Positions 56,270 through 63,214 of a stretch of 64,000 nucleotides of DNA are shown here, one piece after another; position 1 is the stretch's first letter, and each line of letters begins with the position of its first letter. Origin of the DNA: Bacteroidales bacterium UBA6377 (GTDB lineage: Bacteria > Bacteroidota > Bacteroidia > Bacteroidales > UBA932); assembly GCA_002438805.1 (NCBI GenBank), contig DJQV01000015.1, positions 62,001 through 126,000 on the forward strand. Direction: 5' to 3'. Both the position numbers and the translations under genes were made by a program. Under the pieces are notes generated by a model that was given only the letters and a program-made list of their open reading frames with translations, did not search any database and was not told the origin of the DNA.

Positions 56270-58684
56270 TTAGAGAACACTTATCAGGACAGAAACGAGC
56301 GTAGCCAACGAGGTGGCGGCGCTGCTCATGGCCATTATGTCGGCTGTCGATGTGGCTTTCCTCTCGTCCTTGGCAGGGACGATGATGGTGCAGCCAGGCT
56401 CAATCCTGAGGCGATTGAGTTTCGACTGCGCCGCCATGCCGTTCATATAGACCACATAGACCTTGGATTTCTTGGCCTTGGCGCTGTATCCGCCGGCGGC
56501 GTTTATATAATGGCGCAGAGTCCTGTTCTTCTCATAAAGGACAGCGTTAGGATACATGACCTCTCCGATGATGCGCACGGTGTTGACGAATTCGGGGATG
56601 ATTATCCTGTCTCCCGCCTGCAGCTGGATGTCGTATGCGGATCCCGGGGTCTGCATGGCCTTGTCGAGGCTGATCGCCACATTGTAGTCAGAGACTATGT
56701 CAAGCCGTTCAGCGTTGATGGAATCGCGCTTGGTGGTGTTCTTCTCCGCCAGATCGCGGAGAGCCTCCCTGTTCTCTCCGGCGGTGATGCTGTTGTTGCG
56801 GCGGATGAGCATGGCTCCCTTGAGGTATGCGCTTGTTGTGAATCCGCCCGCGCGTGAGATCACTTCAGAGAGACGATCTTTGCGGTTGAGCAGCACATAC
56901 TGTCCCGGGAATGTGACCTCTCCCTCAACAGTCACGAACTGCTGTGTGCGGTAGCCCGGACTGCGGCGGACAGACACGATGTCGTAAGGCTCAAGGATGA
57001 ACTTGTCACCCCCGTCCATGGCAAGCCCGTCCACAATCCCGAATGAGAATGTCTGGCCCAGAGTGTCCGAAGCCTCGGTGCTGCTCGGGGTCACGATGCG
57101 CCTTGCCACATCAACTCTCGCCGTCGAAGCTCCCTCAAGAAGGCCTCCGGCCCTCAGGATGAGATCCTCCACGGTGGTGTTGTCAGAGAACGGGAACACT
57201 CCCGGGCGGGCCACCATTCCGTTGATGGTCAAGGTGCCGCGGTCCTCAAGTTCGTTGATGCTGGAGACGATGAGCACGTCGTTCTTTTTCAAGAGCACAT
57301 CCTCACCCCCCGTGAGAACGGCCCCGAGATTGACGGAAACGGTCTCAAGGTTGAGATCCTCCTTCTCGCGCAGGAGCACTGCCCTGCCGAGGAACGCGTC
57401 TTCCCTCGGGCCTCCGGCCCTTTCGACGAGCTGGCGCACTGTGGCGATCTCCCCGCCTAGCTGGTACATGCCCGGACGGAAGACATAACCGCGCACTTCA
57501 ACCCTGTTGGAGAAACGGTCAAGGCTTGAGCTGACCGTTACGGCATCCCCGTCAGCCATCTTGTATGAAGAATAGTCTTTTGAGGATACTGTATAGATTT
57601 CCTTCTCCTCGCCGGTCACCCTTACCACTCGAACATCCTCCCTGTAGGCATCACCGGCAAAGCCGCCGGCATATCCGAGGATCGTCTCAAGGGTCTCGCC
57701 GTCCTTCATCTCATATCGCATAGGGCGTTTGACATCTCCCTTGACATCGATGAGGCCCACATAAGGCGGGACTATCACTATGTCATCTTCCTCAAGCCTT
57801 ATGTCAGAGTCGGACTTGCCGTCGAAAAGGTAGCCGTAGACATCGACCGTGGCCACCTGCTTCCCTGCACGCACGACCTTGATCGCACGCATGGAGCCTG
57901 TACCTGCCACACCGCCTGCGCGGTAGAGGGCCGTGAACACCGTGGAGAACGAGGACAGCCTGTATGTGCCCGGCACAGCGACTTCGCCCATCACGTTGAC
58001 CTTGATGGTGCGGATCTGACCGAGGGTAATGCTGACTGAGGAGTTCGGGTTGTCTCCGCCGATGCCGCCGTACTTGGAAGCGAGCATCTTGCGTATCTTC
58101 TCGCCGGCCTCCTTGATGGTCAGGCCGTTGAGGTAGACCGGACCTATCTGGCTGATATATATACGCCCCTCAGGAGACACTGTCTTGGTTATGGAATCTT
58201 CGTTGTCACCCCAGATCTCGATGAGAAGCTGGTCCCCAGGGCCGAGCTTGTAGTTCTCCGGAGTGGCCGCGTTCTCGTTAGGTTCGAATGTGAGACGGCG
58301 GGAATTGAAGATATCGTGGCCGAAGATCTTCACTTCCGTCGAATCTGAAGAAACGCCGAAAGCGTCATCCACCACATCCTCAAGCTCATCGTCAGCTCCG
58401 TTCAGCATGTCGCTGCTGACGTTCCTCCCGACCGCCTTGCCGTCAAGGGCCTTGCTGGTCACGGAAGTGCTGCCGGATGTGGATTCGTACTTGGCCTTGA
58501 TGCGTTCGGCCTGTTCTTTTGTGACGCCCTTGGCCAGCAACTCCTTCCCTATCTGGGATTCGCTCTTGCCGGCCGCGACACCGTTTTTGACATAATCAAC
58601 CACCTGACTGTCAGTCATCTGGGCATTGAGCCCCATAGAGAACAGACATAGCAGAGCAGTCGTCAGAAGTAAAAGTCTTTTCAT
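56270..58684 (-). CDS. Wza-like polysaccharide export protein with multiple SLBB domains
   Basis: 804 residues with a Sec signal peptide (1-21). Residues ~22-100 form an extra N-terminal region with DSQVVDYVKNGVAAGKSESQIGKELLAKG. The polysaccharide export (PES) domain follows (YKLGPGDQLLIEIWG near 140), then about six SLBB repeats recognisable as 'VxGEVxxPGxYxL..TVxxLxxxAGG' copies (for example VMGEVAVPGTYRLSS, VEGEVTFPGQYVLLN, IIGEVMYPNAVLYEK). A hydrophobic C-terminal end closes the protein, with no lipobox. It forms the outer-membrane exit for the polysaccharide. First gene of the operon. Confidence 0.9.
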   Translation of the reverse strand: MKRLLLLTTALLCLFSMGLNAQMTDSQVVDYVKNGVAAGKSESQIGKELLAKGVTKEQAERIKAKYESTSGSTSVTSKALDGKAVGRNVSSDMLNGADDELEDVVDDAFGVSSDSTEVKIFGHDIFNSRRLTFEPNENAATPENYKLGPGDQLLIEIWGDNEDSITKTVSPEGRIYISQIGPVYLNGLTIKEAGEKIRKMLASKYGGIGGDNPNSSVSITLGQIRTIKVNVMGEVAVPGTYRLSSFSTVFTALYRAGGVAGTGSMRAIKVVRAGKQVATVDVYGYLFDGKSDSDIRLEEDDIVIVPPYVGLIDVKGDVKRPMRYEMKDGETLETILGYAGGFAGDAYREDVRVVRVTGEEKEIYTVSSKDYSSYKMADGDAVTVSSSLDRFSNRVEVRGYVFRPGMYQLGGEIATVRQLVERAGGPREDAFLGRAVLLREKEDLNLETVSVNLGAVLTGGEDVLLKKNDVLIVSSINELEDRGTLTINGMVARPGVFPFSDNTTVEDLILRAGGLLEGASTARVDVARRIVTPSSTEASDTLGQTFSFGIVDGLAMDGGDKFILEPYDIVSVRRSPGYRTQQFVTVEGEVTFPGQYVLLNRKDRLSEVISRAGGFTTSAYLKGAMLIRRNNSITAGENREALRDLAEKNTTKRDSINAERLDIVSDYNVAISLDKAMQTPGSAYDIQLQAGDRIIIPEFVNTVRIIGEVMYPNAVLYEKNRTLRHYINAAGGYSAKAKKSKVYVVYMNGMAAQSKLNRLRIEPGCTIIVPAKDERKATSTADIMAMSSAATSLATLVSVLISVL

Positions 58685-58706
58685 TGCACTGTATAGCTAA
58701 AGTATG

Positions 58707-58737
58707 CAAAATTACGTCTTTTATATGTATTGAGCAA
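58707..58737 (-). promoter_or_regulatory. Promoter of the polysaccharide operon
   Basis: Minus strand -7 box TAATTTTG (58714-58707), TTG -33 element (58737-58735), spacer 20 bases. The start would lie near 58703, about 19 bases before the Wza-like ATG at 58684. Confidence 0.65.
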
Positions 58738-58817
58738 GATTCCGGCTGCAAATGAACCTTTTTTGACCGGAAAACGGTGTCGCGGCCAACTTTTTTTGAT
58801 TTTTTTCGCTTGGGCGC

Positions 58818-58847
58818 TTGCAGATTCAGAAATTGTCCCTATCTTTG
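58818..58847 (+). promoter_or_regulatory. Promoter of tRNA-Asp
   Basis: TTG at 58818-58820, 19-base spacer, TATCTTTG at 58840-58847. The transcript would begin near 58851, about 27 bases before the mature tRNA 5' end. Confidence 0.7.
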
Positions 58848-58877
58848 CATCCGCTTTCAGGAATAAGCAACCAGTCT

Positions 58878-58951
58878 GGTGCGGTAGTTCAGCTGGTTAG
58901 AATGCCGGCCTGTCACGCCGGAGGTCGAGGGTTCGAGTCCCTTCCGCACCG
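58878..58951 (+). tRNA. tRNA-Asp, anticodon GUC
   Basis: Cloverleaf of 74 nt without CCA. The acceptor pairs GGTGCGG (58878-58884) with CCGCACC (58944-58950), discriminator G. The D arm has AGTTCAGCTGGTTAGA, the anticodon loop CTGTCAC reads GUC, and the T arm has GGTTCGAGTCC. The 3' CCA is not encoded. It stands alone (no other tRNA nearby). tRNA-Asp GUC normally carries queuosine at G34; queD lies 0.9 kb away on the other strand. Confidence 0.97.
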
Positions 58952-58954
58952 CCC

Positions 58955-58990
58955 AAGCAGCCTCTCACGATTGTGAGGGGCTGCTTTTGT
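58955..58990 (+). terminator. Intrinsic terminator of tRNA-Asp
   Basis: A 14-bp stem (58955-58968 with 58973-58986; one G-T pair) with a GATT tetraloop, followed by TTTTGTTTTC. Very stable; starts four bases after the mature tRNA. Confidence 0.9.
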
Positions 58991-59011
58991 TTTCGGTCTT
59001 CGGTTTTCGGG

Positions 59012-59087
59012 GGCCACCTTGTTTTCTCGAGGCTGCCTTGTCTTCTCGGGGCCACCTTGCTTTCTCGGGGCTGCCTTGTCTTCGGTC
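59012..59087. repeat. 19-bp tandem repeat, four copies of two alternating variants
   Basis: Units start at 59012, 59031, 59050 and 59069, with the pattern GGCCACCTTGTTTTCTCG alternating with GGCTGCCTTGTCTTCTCG. The alternation means a 38-base unit was duplicated. The flanks (TCGGTCTTCGG at about 58994 and 59083) are similar to each other. Confidence 0.85.
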
Positions 59088-59144
59088 TTCGTGGTCTGCG
59101 GCGGGGTGGATCTTGTTTTCTGCTTGCCGCGCGGCTTCTTTCTC

Positions 59145-59369
59145 GAAGGTAGGGGTATTTTCCGCCATTTCCTCCCCTACCTTCCACGGGCACAGCTCCC
59201 ATATTGCGTTCTGCGGCATCCCGTTCCATCTGCGGCATCCACGCTCCATAGGTTGGGGTGTTTACGGCTGTTTTTACCCCTACCTTCCGGAAGCACCTCT
59301 CATATACCGCGCTCCACGGCATCCCCTCCCCGCAGGTTGGGGTATTTTTCGCACTTTCCTCCCCTACCT
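59145..59369. repeat. Three spaced imperfect-palindrome repeats
   Basis: Each copy has the arms AGGTNGGGG and CCCCTACCT around an 18-base loop. Copy 1: 59145-59155 with 59174-59184, 11 bp perfect. Copy 2: 59250-59259 with 59276-59285, one mismatch. Copy 3: 59334-59342 with 59361-59369, one mismatch. The loops are alike (TATTTTCCGCCATTTCCT and variants). The linkers, about 70-85 bases, share CGGCATCC near their ends. The whole is a family of short dispersed-type elements. Confidence 0.8.
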
Positions 59370-59580
59370 TGGCCTACCACCAAGCCCGGTGTCCCGGATC
59401 CCGCTCAGACGGCTACGATTCGCACCCGGGCAGAATGCCCCAAAAACGGGGCCAAGGCGAGCCCTGCCAGACAGGACCCCCATTTGGTACGGGAAAAGGG
59501 CATCTGCCGTACGAAACCTCGCCAAACCACATAACGGTACGGCAAAGCCGGGGTTTCCCGTACGGAACGGCCTCGCAGTG

Positions 59581-59716
59581 GCCTCGCGTACAGCAGAAGG
59601 CCGTTTTCTGCACGAAACAACTCCACAGGAGCCTCGCGTACAGCAGAAGGCCGTTTTCTGCACGAAACAACTCCACAGGAGCCTCGCGTACAGCAGAGGG
59701 CTGTTTTCTGCACGGA
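59581..59716. repeat. 50-bp tandem repeat, two identical copies and a partial third
   Basis: 59581-59630 and 59631-59680 are identical; 59681-59716 repeats the first ~36 bases with a few changes. Each unit contains GCAGAA and TTCTGC seven bases apart (59593-59598 and 59606-59611 in copy 1), a small hairpin. The direct unit is 50 bases, so it shifts reading frame at each copy. Confidence 0.9.
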
Positions 59717-59814
59717 ATCGACTTCGTGCGCACAGGATCAGCAGCGTGCGCACGGGAGGGAGAGAACAGAGACGGGTGAGTGCCGGAACGGGAGGGCGCT
59801 GGGACACCGCCACA

Positions 59815-60144
59815 CTACCGCTCGTATACTGCCTTGTTGTTCTCGGACTCCCAGATCTCGACCTTGTAGCAGTTGGGGGTCTGGTCGCACATCCACTTGG
59901 CGAGATTCTCGGCGGTGGGTGAGAAAGGCAGGACCTCGTTGAGGTTCTTGTGGTCTATCTTCTCCATTATGTTGCGCTTGATCAGGGTGAAGTCGGTGAC
60001 CATCCCGTCCTCATCCAGAGTCTCGGACTTGCAGTGGACTATCACTATCCAGTTGTGCCCGTGGAGAGCCTCGCACTTGCTCCCCCTGTCCGTCGTCACA
60101 TAATGTGCAGCGGACACTTCAAATCTTTTGCTCACGTAATACAT
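59815..60144 (-). CDS. queD: 6-carboxytetrahydropterin synthase QueD
   Basis: 109 residues, a small T-fold enzyme of the queuosine pathway that turns dihydroneopterin triphosphate into 6-carboxytetrahydropterin. The zinc His are in VSAAHYV (near 12) and LHGHNW (near 28), with the catalytic Cys/His environment in EALHGHN; the FTLIKR and DHKNLN motifs (near 55-70) and PTAENLAKW (near 78) are standard. It ends with 'EIWESENNKAVY', also standard. No other queuosine gene is in the window. The start ATG lies 21 bases after the stop of a 30-codon ORF. Confidence 0.93.
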   Translation of the reverse strand: MYYVSKRFEVSAAHYVTTDRGSKCEALHGHNWIVIVHCKSETLDEDGMVTDFTLIKRNIMEKIDHKNLNEVLPFSPTAENLAKWMCDQTPNCYKVEIWESENNKAVYER

Positions 60145-60165
60145 GGAGGCAAATTTAAGCCTTTT

Positions 60166-60258
60166 TTACTCGTCAGCAAGCAGCTCAAGTCCGAGGTCAT
60201 CTATGAGGTTCTCTATCTCAGCGGAACTCTCTATCCAGTTTTTGATTTCTTTTGACAT
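60166..60258 (-). CDS. Small 30-residue ORF upstream of queD
   Basis: Translated it is acidic: it starts MSKEIKNWIESSAEIEN and ends LLADE, with a likely single amphipathic helix. It has ATG start and TAA stop, lies 20 bases after a perfect -7 box, and ends 21 bases before queD. The position, AT-rich start and preceding promoter support translation, but no family is recognised. It could be a leader peptide controlling queD or an unannotated small protein. Confidence 0.45.
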   Translation of the reverse strand: MSKEIKNWIESSAEIENLIDDLGLELLADE

Positions 60259-60280
60259 AACTTCTTTCGTTTTGTTGATG

Positions 60281-60288
60281 CAAAGTTA
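60281..60288 (-). promoter_or_regulatory. -7 box of the small ORF/queD unit
   Basis: Minus strand TAACTTTG (60288-60281), a full TAnnTTTG match, 22 bases upstream of the 30-codon ORF. TTG blocks at 60305-60303 and 60315-60313 are at spacers of 14 and 24 bases, neither ideal. Confidence 0.5.
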
Positions 60289-60326
60289 CGCCCCCGTTTT
60301 GTCAACTTTTGACAATGATCAAAAAG

Positions 60327-61274
60327 TCACAAAAAATATTCAGACAACTCCTTACGCACGTACTCCCGCATATACTCCACCAGCTCCGGTGACTCGAAAG
60401 GCTGCACCTCGCCGCCAAGCCCCGCACAGAAGCGGCATACCCCGGCATAGTTGTAGACCTCCACATCCAGCAGCCACGTCTCCCCTCCTTTCCATGCCGG
60501 CGGCAGAGCCGTAGCATCGCCCGTGAAAGGCGAGAGGAACTTCTCCGCGAGCGGATACTCCTCCACGAGCAGGTTCTTGGCCAGCACGCTCAGCAGCAGG
60601 CGCACGCGCTTCCCCTCCTCGCCGCTCATTCTGAATATGTCCACTTTCTGCATGCGGTGCGCCTCCACGCAGGTCCAACCTTCATCGAGGACCTCAACTT
60701 CGGCTATACGGGAGATTCTGAAAACCTTGTTGCGCCCGTCCTCAAGATCATAGGCCCACACATCGGAGAAGTCGGTAGTGAATCCGAAAGGCTCCACAAG
60801 CCTGTCTCTCACTGTATGCGAATGCCCGGACTCGTAACTCTTGAGCACTGCCTTGCGCTCAAGCTTCACCGCCTCGGAAAGGGCCTCCACATTGGCCGAC
60901 ATGAAGCGGCGATCGACAAAGTCCGCAATCGAAGTGCTCTGATAGATGACCGCAAGTTTGGATTTAAGATTGGCTTTCAAAGCATTGCCACGGTCGAGCC
61001 TGTCCAACAGACTGTTCACTAGATACGCCTCTTCTTCGGAAAAATATATGAGCCTCTCGAAATCAGGTGCTTTGGCCGGGAGCTTCCCGAGCTTGAACAC
61101 ACCGCCAGGCAGGCGAGACACCGCGAACCCGGCATCCTTGAAAGTGTCTATGTAGCGGTATATGGTGCGCCACGACATCCCCAGTCTGGCCGCCAGCTCA
61201 TCGACACTGTAGTCCACGCTCCCGGACATCAGCTTCATGAGCCGCAGCATCCTTTCTATCTTCGGCTGGTCCAT
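60327..61274 (-). CDS. WYL-domain transcriptional regulator
   Basis: 315 residues. An N-terminal winged helix-turn-helix (~1-60; VDELAARLGMSWRTIYRYIDTF) is followed by a WYL domain (~145-215) with EPFGFTTDFSDVWAYDLEDG and a C-terminal WCX-like region (~220-310) with RLLLSVLAKNLLVEEYP. WYL regulators bind nucleic-acid or nucleotide ligands and often control DNA damage or defence genes. Its next gene downstream is the queD unit, and upstream is rmuC with three bases between them, so rmuC and this gene are probably cotranscribed. Confidence 0.9.
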   Translation of the reverse strand: MDQPKIERMLRLMKLMSGSVDYSVDELAARLGMSWRTIYRYIDTFKDAGFAVSRLPGGVFKLGKLPAKAPDFERLIYFSEEEAYLVNSLLDRLDRGNALKANLKSKLAVIYQSTSIADFVDRRFMSANVEALSEAVKLERKAVLKSYESGHSHTVRDRLVEPFGFTTDFSDVWAYDLEDGRNKVFRISRIAEVEVLDEGWTCVEAHRMQKVDIFRMSGEEGKRVRLLLSVLAKNLLVEEYPLAEKFLSPFTGDATALPPAWKGGETWLLDVEVYNYAGVCRFCAGLGGEVQPFESPELVEYMREYVRKELSEYFL

Positions 61275-61277
61275 AAA

Positions 61278-62492
61278 CTATTCCTCCGGAAGTATCTTGA
61301 CCGGATGCCGGTCGCTGTTGCGGGCTCCAAGCTTCATGAGTTTGCCTGACGTATTGATTATGCTCTGGCCTTGAGGGGAGAGCTTCAGAAGCCCGCGGTC
61401 ATACTCGGCCTGCGCCTTCTCCAGCGACTTCCCTACCGCCTCATAGCGCTCCATGAACTGCCCCACCCTGTCTATCATCTCTTCCGCGAGGGCATAGACC
61501 TTCTCATGGTCGCGCGCCTGGGCTACCTGCGTCCATGTCAGTTCAACCATCTTCAGAGCCCCATAGAGCGACTGTTCATCGGCGATATAGACATTCTGGT
61601 CAGCGGCCTTGCGCCACAGGTCCGGTTCGGCATTGAGTGCCGTCCAGAGCGCCCCGGTATTAGGCACGAACATTATCACATACCCGGCCGAGACTTTCGG
61701 CGGCTTCACGCAAGAAGAGTAGTCCTTGACGGCGAGTTCCTTGACATGCTTCTTGATGCTCTCCAGATGGCTCTTGAGCGCCGCACGGCGCGAGGGCTCG
61801 TCCTCGGCATTGACATAATCAATATACGCCGTCAGAGAGACCTTGGAGTCTATTATCACCTCACGCCGCTCGTCAAGATGAAGAATCACGTCCGGGCGCA
61901 GGTTTCCGCTCACAACAACCTGGGTATCATAATGTACCCCGCGCGTAAGTCCCTGTGCAGAAAGAAGTTCCTCCAGGATGGTCTCTCCCCAGTCGCCCTG
62001 CACCTTGCTGCCGTGCTTGAACGCTGCGGCAAGTTCATCAGCACTCCGGCGCGCCGCATCGCTGTGCTCCATGAGACTCTTGAGCCTCTCGCGCATCTCC
62101 CCGTTACGTTCAGCCTGCTCCTTGCTGCTGTCCGCCATCGCCTTGCGCAGTTCAGAAATGTTCTCACGCAGCGGGTCCACTATCCGTCCGAGGCTCTCCC
62201 CACTCGACTCGGAAAACTCCTTCTGCCTGGCCTTGAGCATCTCCCCGGTATCGGCCTTGAGCTGGGCGCTCATCTTCTCCACCGTCTCGTCAAACCGCCT
62301 CTGGAGCAAATCCATTGCTTCAACCTTCTCGGCAGCAAGACGCCGCTCATATTCGTCCCGCACAGCAGCCAGACGCTCATCGCAGTCCTTGCGGACGGCA
62401 GACTCGGCGCTGCGCACGGCACGCCTCACCAAAAGCAGGGCCACAAATGCACTTACAGCAAGCCCCGAGAAAAAAGCCAAAATAATCTCCAT
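61278..62492 (-). CDS. rmuC: DNA recombination protein RmuC
   Basis: 404 residues. An N-terminal membrane helix (2-22) is followed by a long coiled coil (~25-180, heptad-like ERLAAVRDEYERRLAAEKVE) and the RmuC nuclease-like domain: VQGDWGETILEELL near 190, VIIDSKVSLTAYIDYVNA near 240, YVIMFVPN near 300 and the ending LMKLGA. RmuC limits inversions and is thought to cut DNA structures. I chose ATG 62492, which starts the membrane helix; a longer frame to 62552 overlaps the divergent promoter. Confidence 0.93.
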   Translation of the reverse strand: MEIILAFFSGLAVSAFVALLLVRRAVRSAESAVRKDCDERLAAVRDEYERRLAAEKVEAMDLLQRRFDETVEKMSAQLKADTGEMLKARQKEFSESSGESLGRIVDPLRENISELRKAMADSSKEQAERNGEMRERLKSLMEHSDAARRSADELAAAFKHGSKVQGDWGETILEELLSAQGLTRGVHYDTQVVVSGNLRPDVILHLDERREVIIDSKVSLTAYIDYVNAEDEPSRRAALKSHLESIKKHVKELAVKDYSSCVKPPKVSAGYVIMFVPNTGALWTALNAEPDLWRKAADQNVYIADEQSLYGALKMVELTWTQVAQARDHEKVYALAEEMIDRVGQFMERYEAVGKSLEKAQAEYDRGLLKLSPQGQSIINTSGKLMKLGARNSDRHPVKILPEE

Positions 62493-62498
62493 AGCCGA

Positions 62499-62527
62499 CA
62501 AAATTACAAAACAACTTCTTAAATTTG
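62499..62527. promoter_or_regulatory. Divergent -7 boxes for rmuC (minus) and the YiiX-like gene (plus)
   Basis: Minus strand TAATTTTG (62506-62499), seven bases before the rmuC ATG; plus strand TAAATTTG (62520-62527), nine bases before the ATG at 62537. Neither has a clear -33 element. Both predict very short leaders. Confidence 0.5.
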
Positions 62528-62536
62528 CCATCCGAT

Positions 62537-63202
62537 ATGAAAAGAACCGCAATCCTCTTCACCACCATCATGCTCACTCTGGCCGGATGCACCTCCGGCA
62601 AACAGGACAGTCCGCGCAGCGGGGACCTTGTATTCGTGGGCATCCCGATGAATTACAGCCTCCAGCAAGGCTCGATGTCCGAAGCCATCAGCGCTGCCAC
62701 ATCAGACAGCACCGGGCTGAACCTTATCCATGTGGCCATACTGGAAGTAAAAGGAGACTCGACATGGATCATCGACGCCACAATCAAGCACGGCGTGGAC
62801 AGGCATCCCCTCGACACTTTCATCCGGGACTTCACCCTACGTGACGGAAGCCTCCCCGCATTCAAGATAATGCGCCCCGAAGCAAGCGCAGCCGAAGCGG
62901 AACAGTTCGTGCAGAACGCCAAGAAGTACCTCGGGCAGCCGTACGACGTCTCTTTCCTCCCGGACAACGGAGCCATGTACTGCAGCGAGCTCGTCTACAA
63001 CAGCTACATCACCCCTGACGGGGAGCACCTGTTCAGCGAAGCTCCGATGAATTTCCTCGACAAGGACGGAAACATGCCCCTCTACTGGACCCAGCTTTTC
63101 GAGCGCATCGGGCAGCAGGTACCGCAAGGAATCCCGGGTACCAACCCGCAAAAAATGGCGACAGAGAAAACCCTGTCGCCAATAGAAACCAAACTGAAGT
63201 AA
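62537..63202 (+). CDS. YiiX/YebB-like N1pC/P60-fold lipoprotein
   Basis: 221 residues. Lipoprotein signal with LTLAGC (Cys near 17). The domain is the permuted papain-like YiiX type: SGDLVFVGIPM near residue 26, LIHVAILEV near 62 (catalytic His, which precedes the Cys in this permuted fold), and MYCSELVYNSY near 148 (catalytic Cys). Such enzymes cut amide bonds in cell-wall peptides or lipids; here the substrate is unknown. Start at 62537 begins the signal peptide. It is convergent with the DUF3737 gene. Confidence 0.83.
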   Translation: MKRTAILFTTIMLTLAGCTSGKQDSPRSGDLVFVGIPMNYSLQQGSMSEAISAATSDSTGLNLIHVAILEVKGDSTWIIDATIKHGVDRHPLDTFIRDFTLRDGSLPAFKIMRPEASAAEAEQFVQNAKKYLGQPYDVSFLPDNGAMYCSELVYNSYITPDGEHLFSEAPMNFLDKDGNMPLYWTQLFERIGQQVPQGIPGTNPQKMATEKTLSPIETKLK

Positions 63203-63214
63203 GTCCTACTTCAG
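63194..63214. repeat. Palindrome spanning two convergent stop codons
   Basis: CTGAAGTA (63194-63201) and TACTTCAG (63207-63214) pair perfectly around a five-base loop. Both converging genes end with Leu-Lys and a stop codon inside it. No T-tract on either side, so a terminator role is doubtful. Confidence 0.7.

Larger units (their letters stand above)
58991..59814. other. Repeat-rich region without a supported gene
   Basis: About 820 bases between the tRNA-Asp terminator and the queD stop codon. It holds three unrelated repeat families (listed separately). Open frames of 100 to 300 codons exist on both strands but the repeat periods of 19 and 50 bases are not multiples of three, composition is unlike the neighbouring genes, and none has a promoter, start context or recognisable domain. 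I treat it as non-coding. Confidence 0.65.

Noticed and set aside
59581..59716. CRISPR array
   Set aside because: Two and a half direct 50-bp copies with no spacers between them, and no cas genes in the window.
59364..59813. Several overlapping minus-strand open frames of 100-150 codons in the repeat island
   Set aside because: Three frames are open at once over the same repeats, which reflects composition and lack of stop codons in the repeat unit, not coding.
58987..59922. Plus-strand open frame of about 311 codons across the repeat island
   Set aside because: It crosses the palindromes and tandem repeats, whose 19- and 50-base periods are not codon multiples, runs into the antisense of queD, and has no promoter or domain.
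60259..60326. preQ1 riboswitch ahead of queD
   Set aside because: The predicted leader is about 20 bases before the small ORF, too short, and no pseudoknot pattern is visible.
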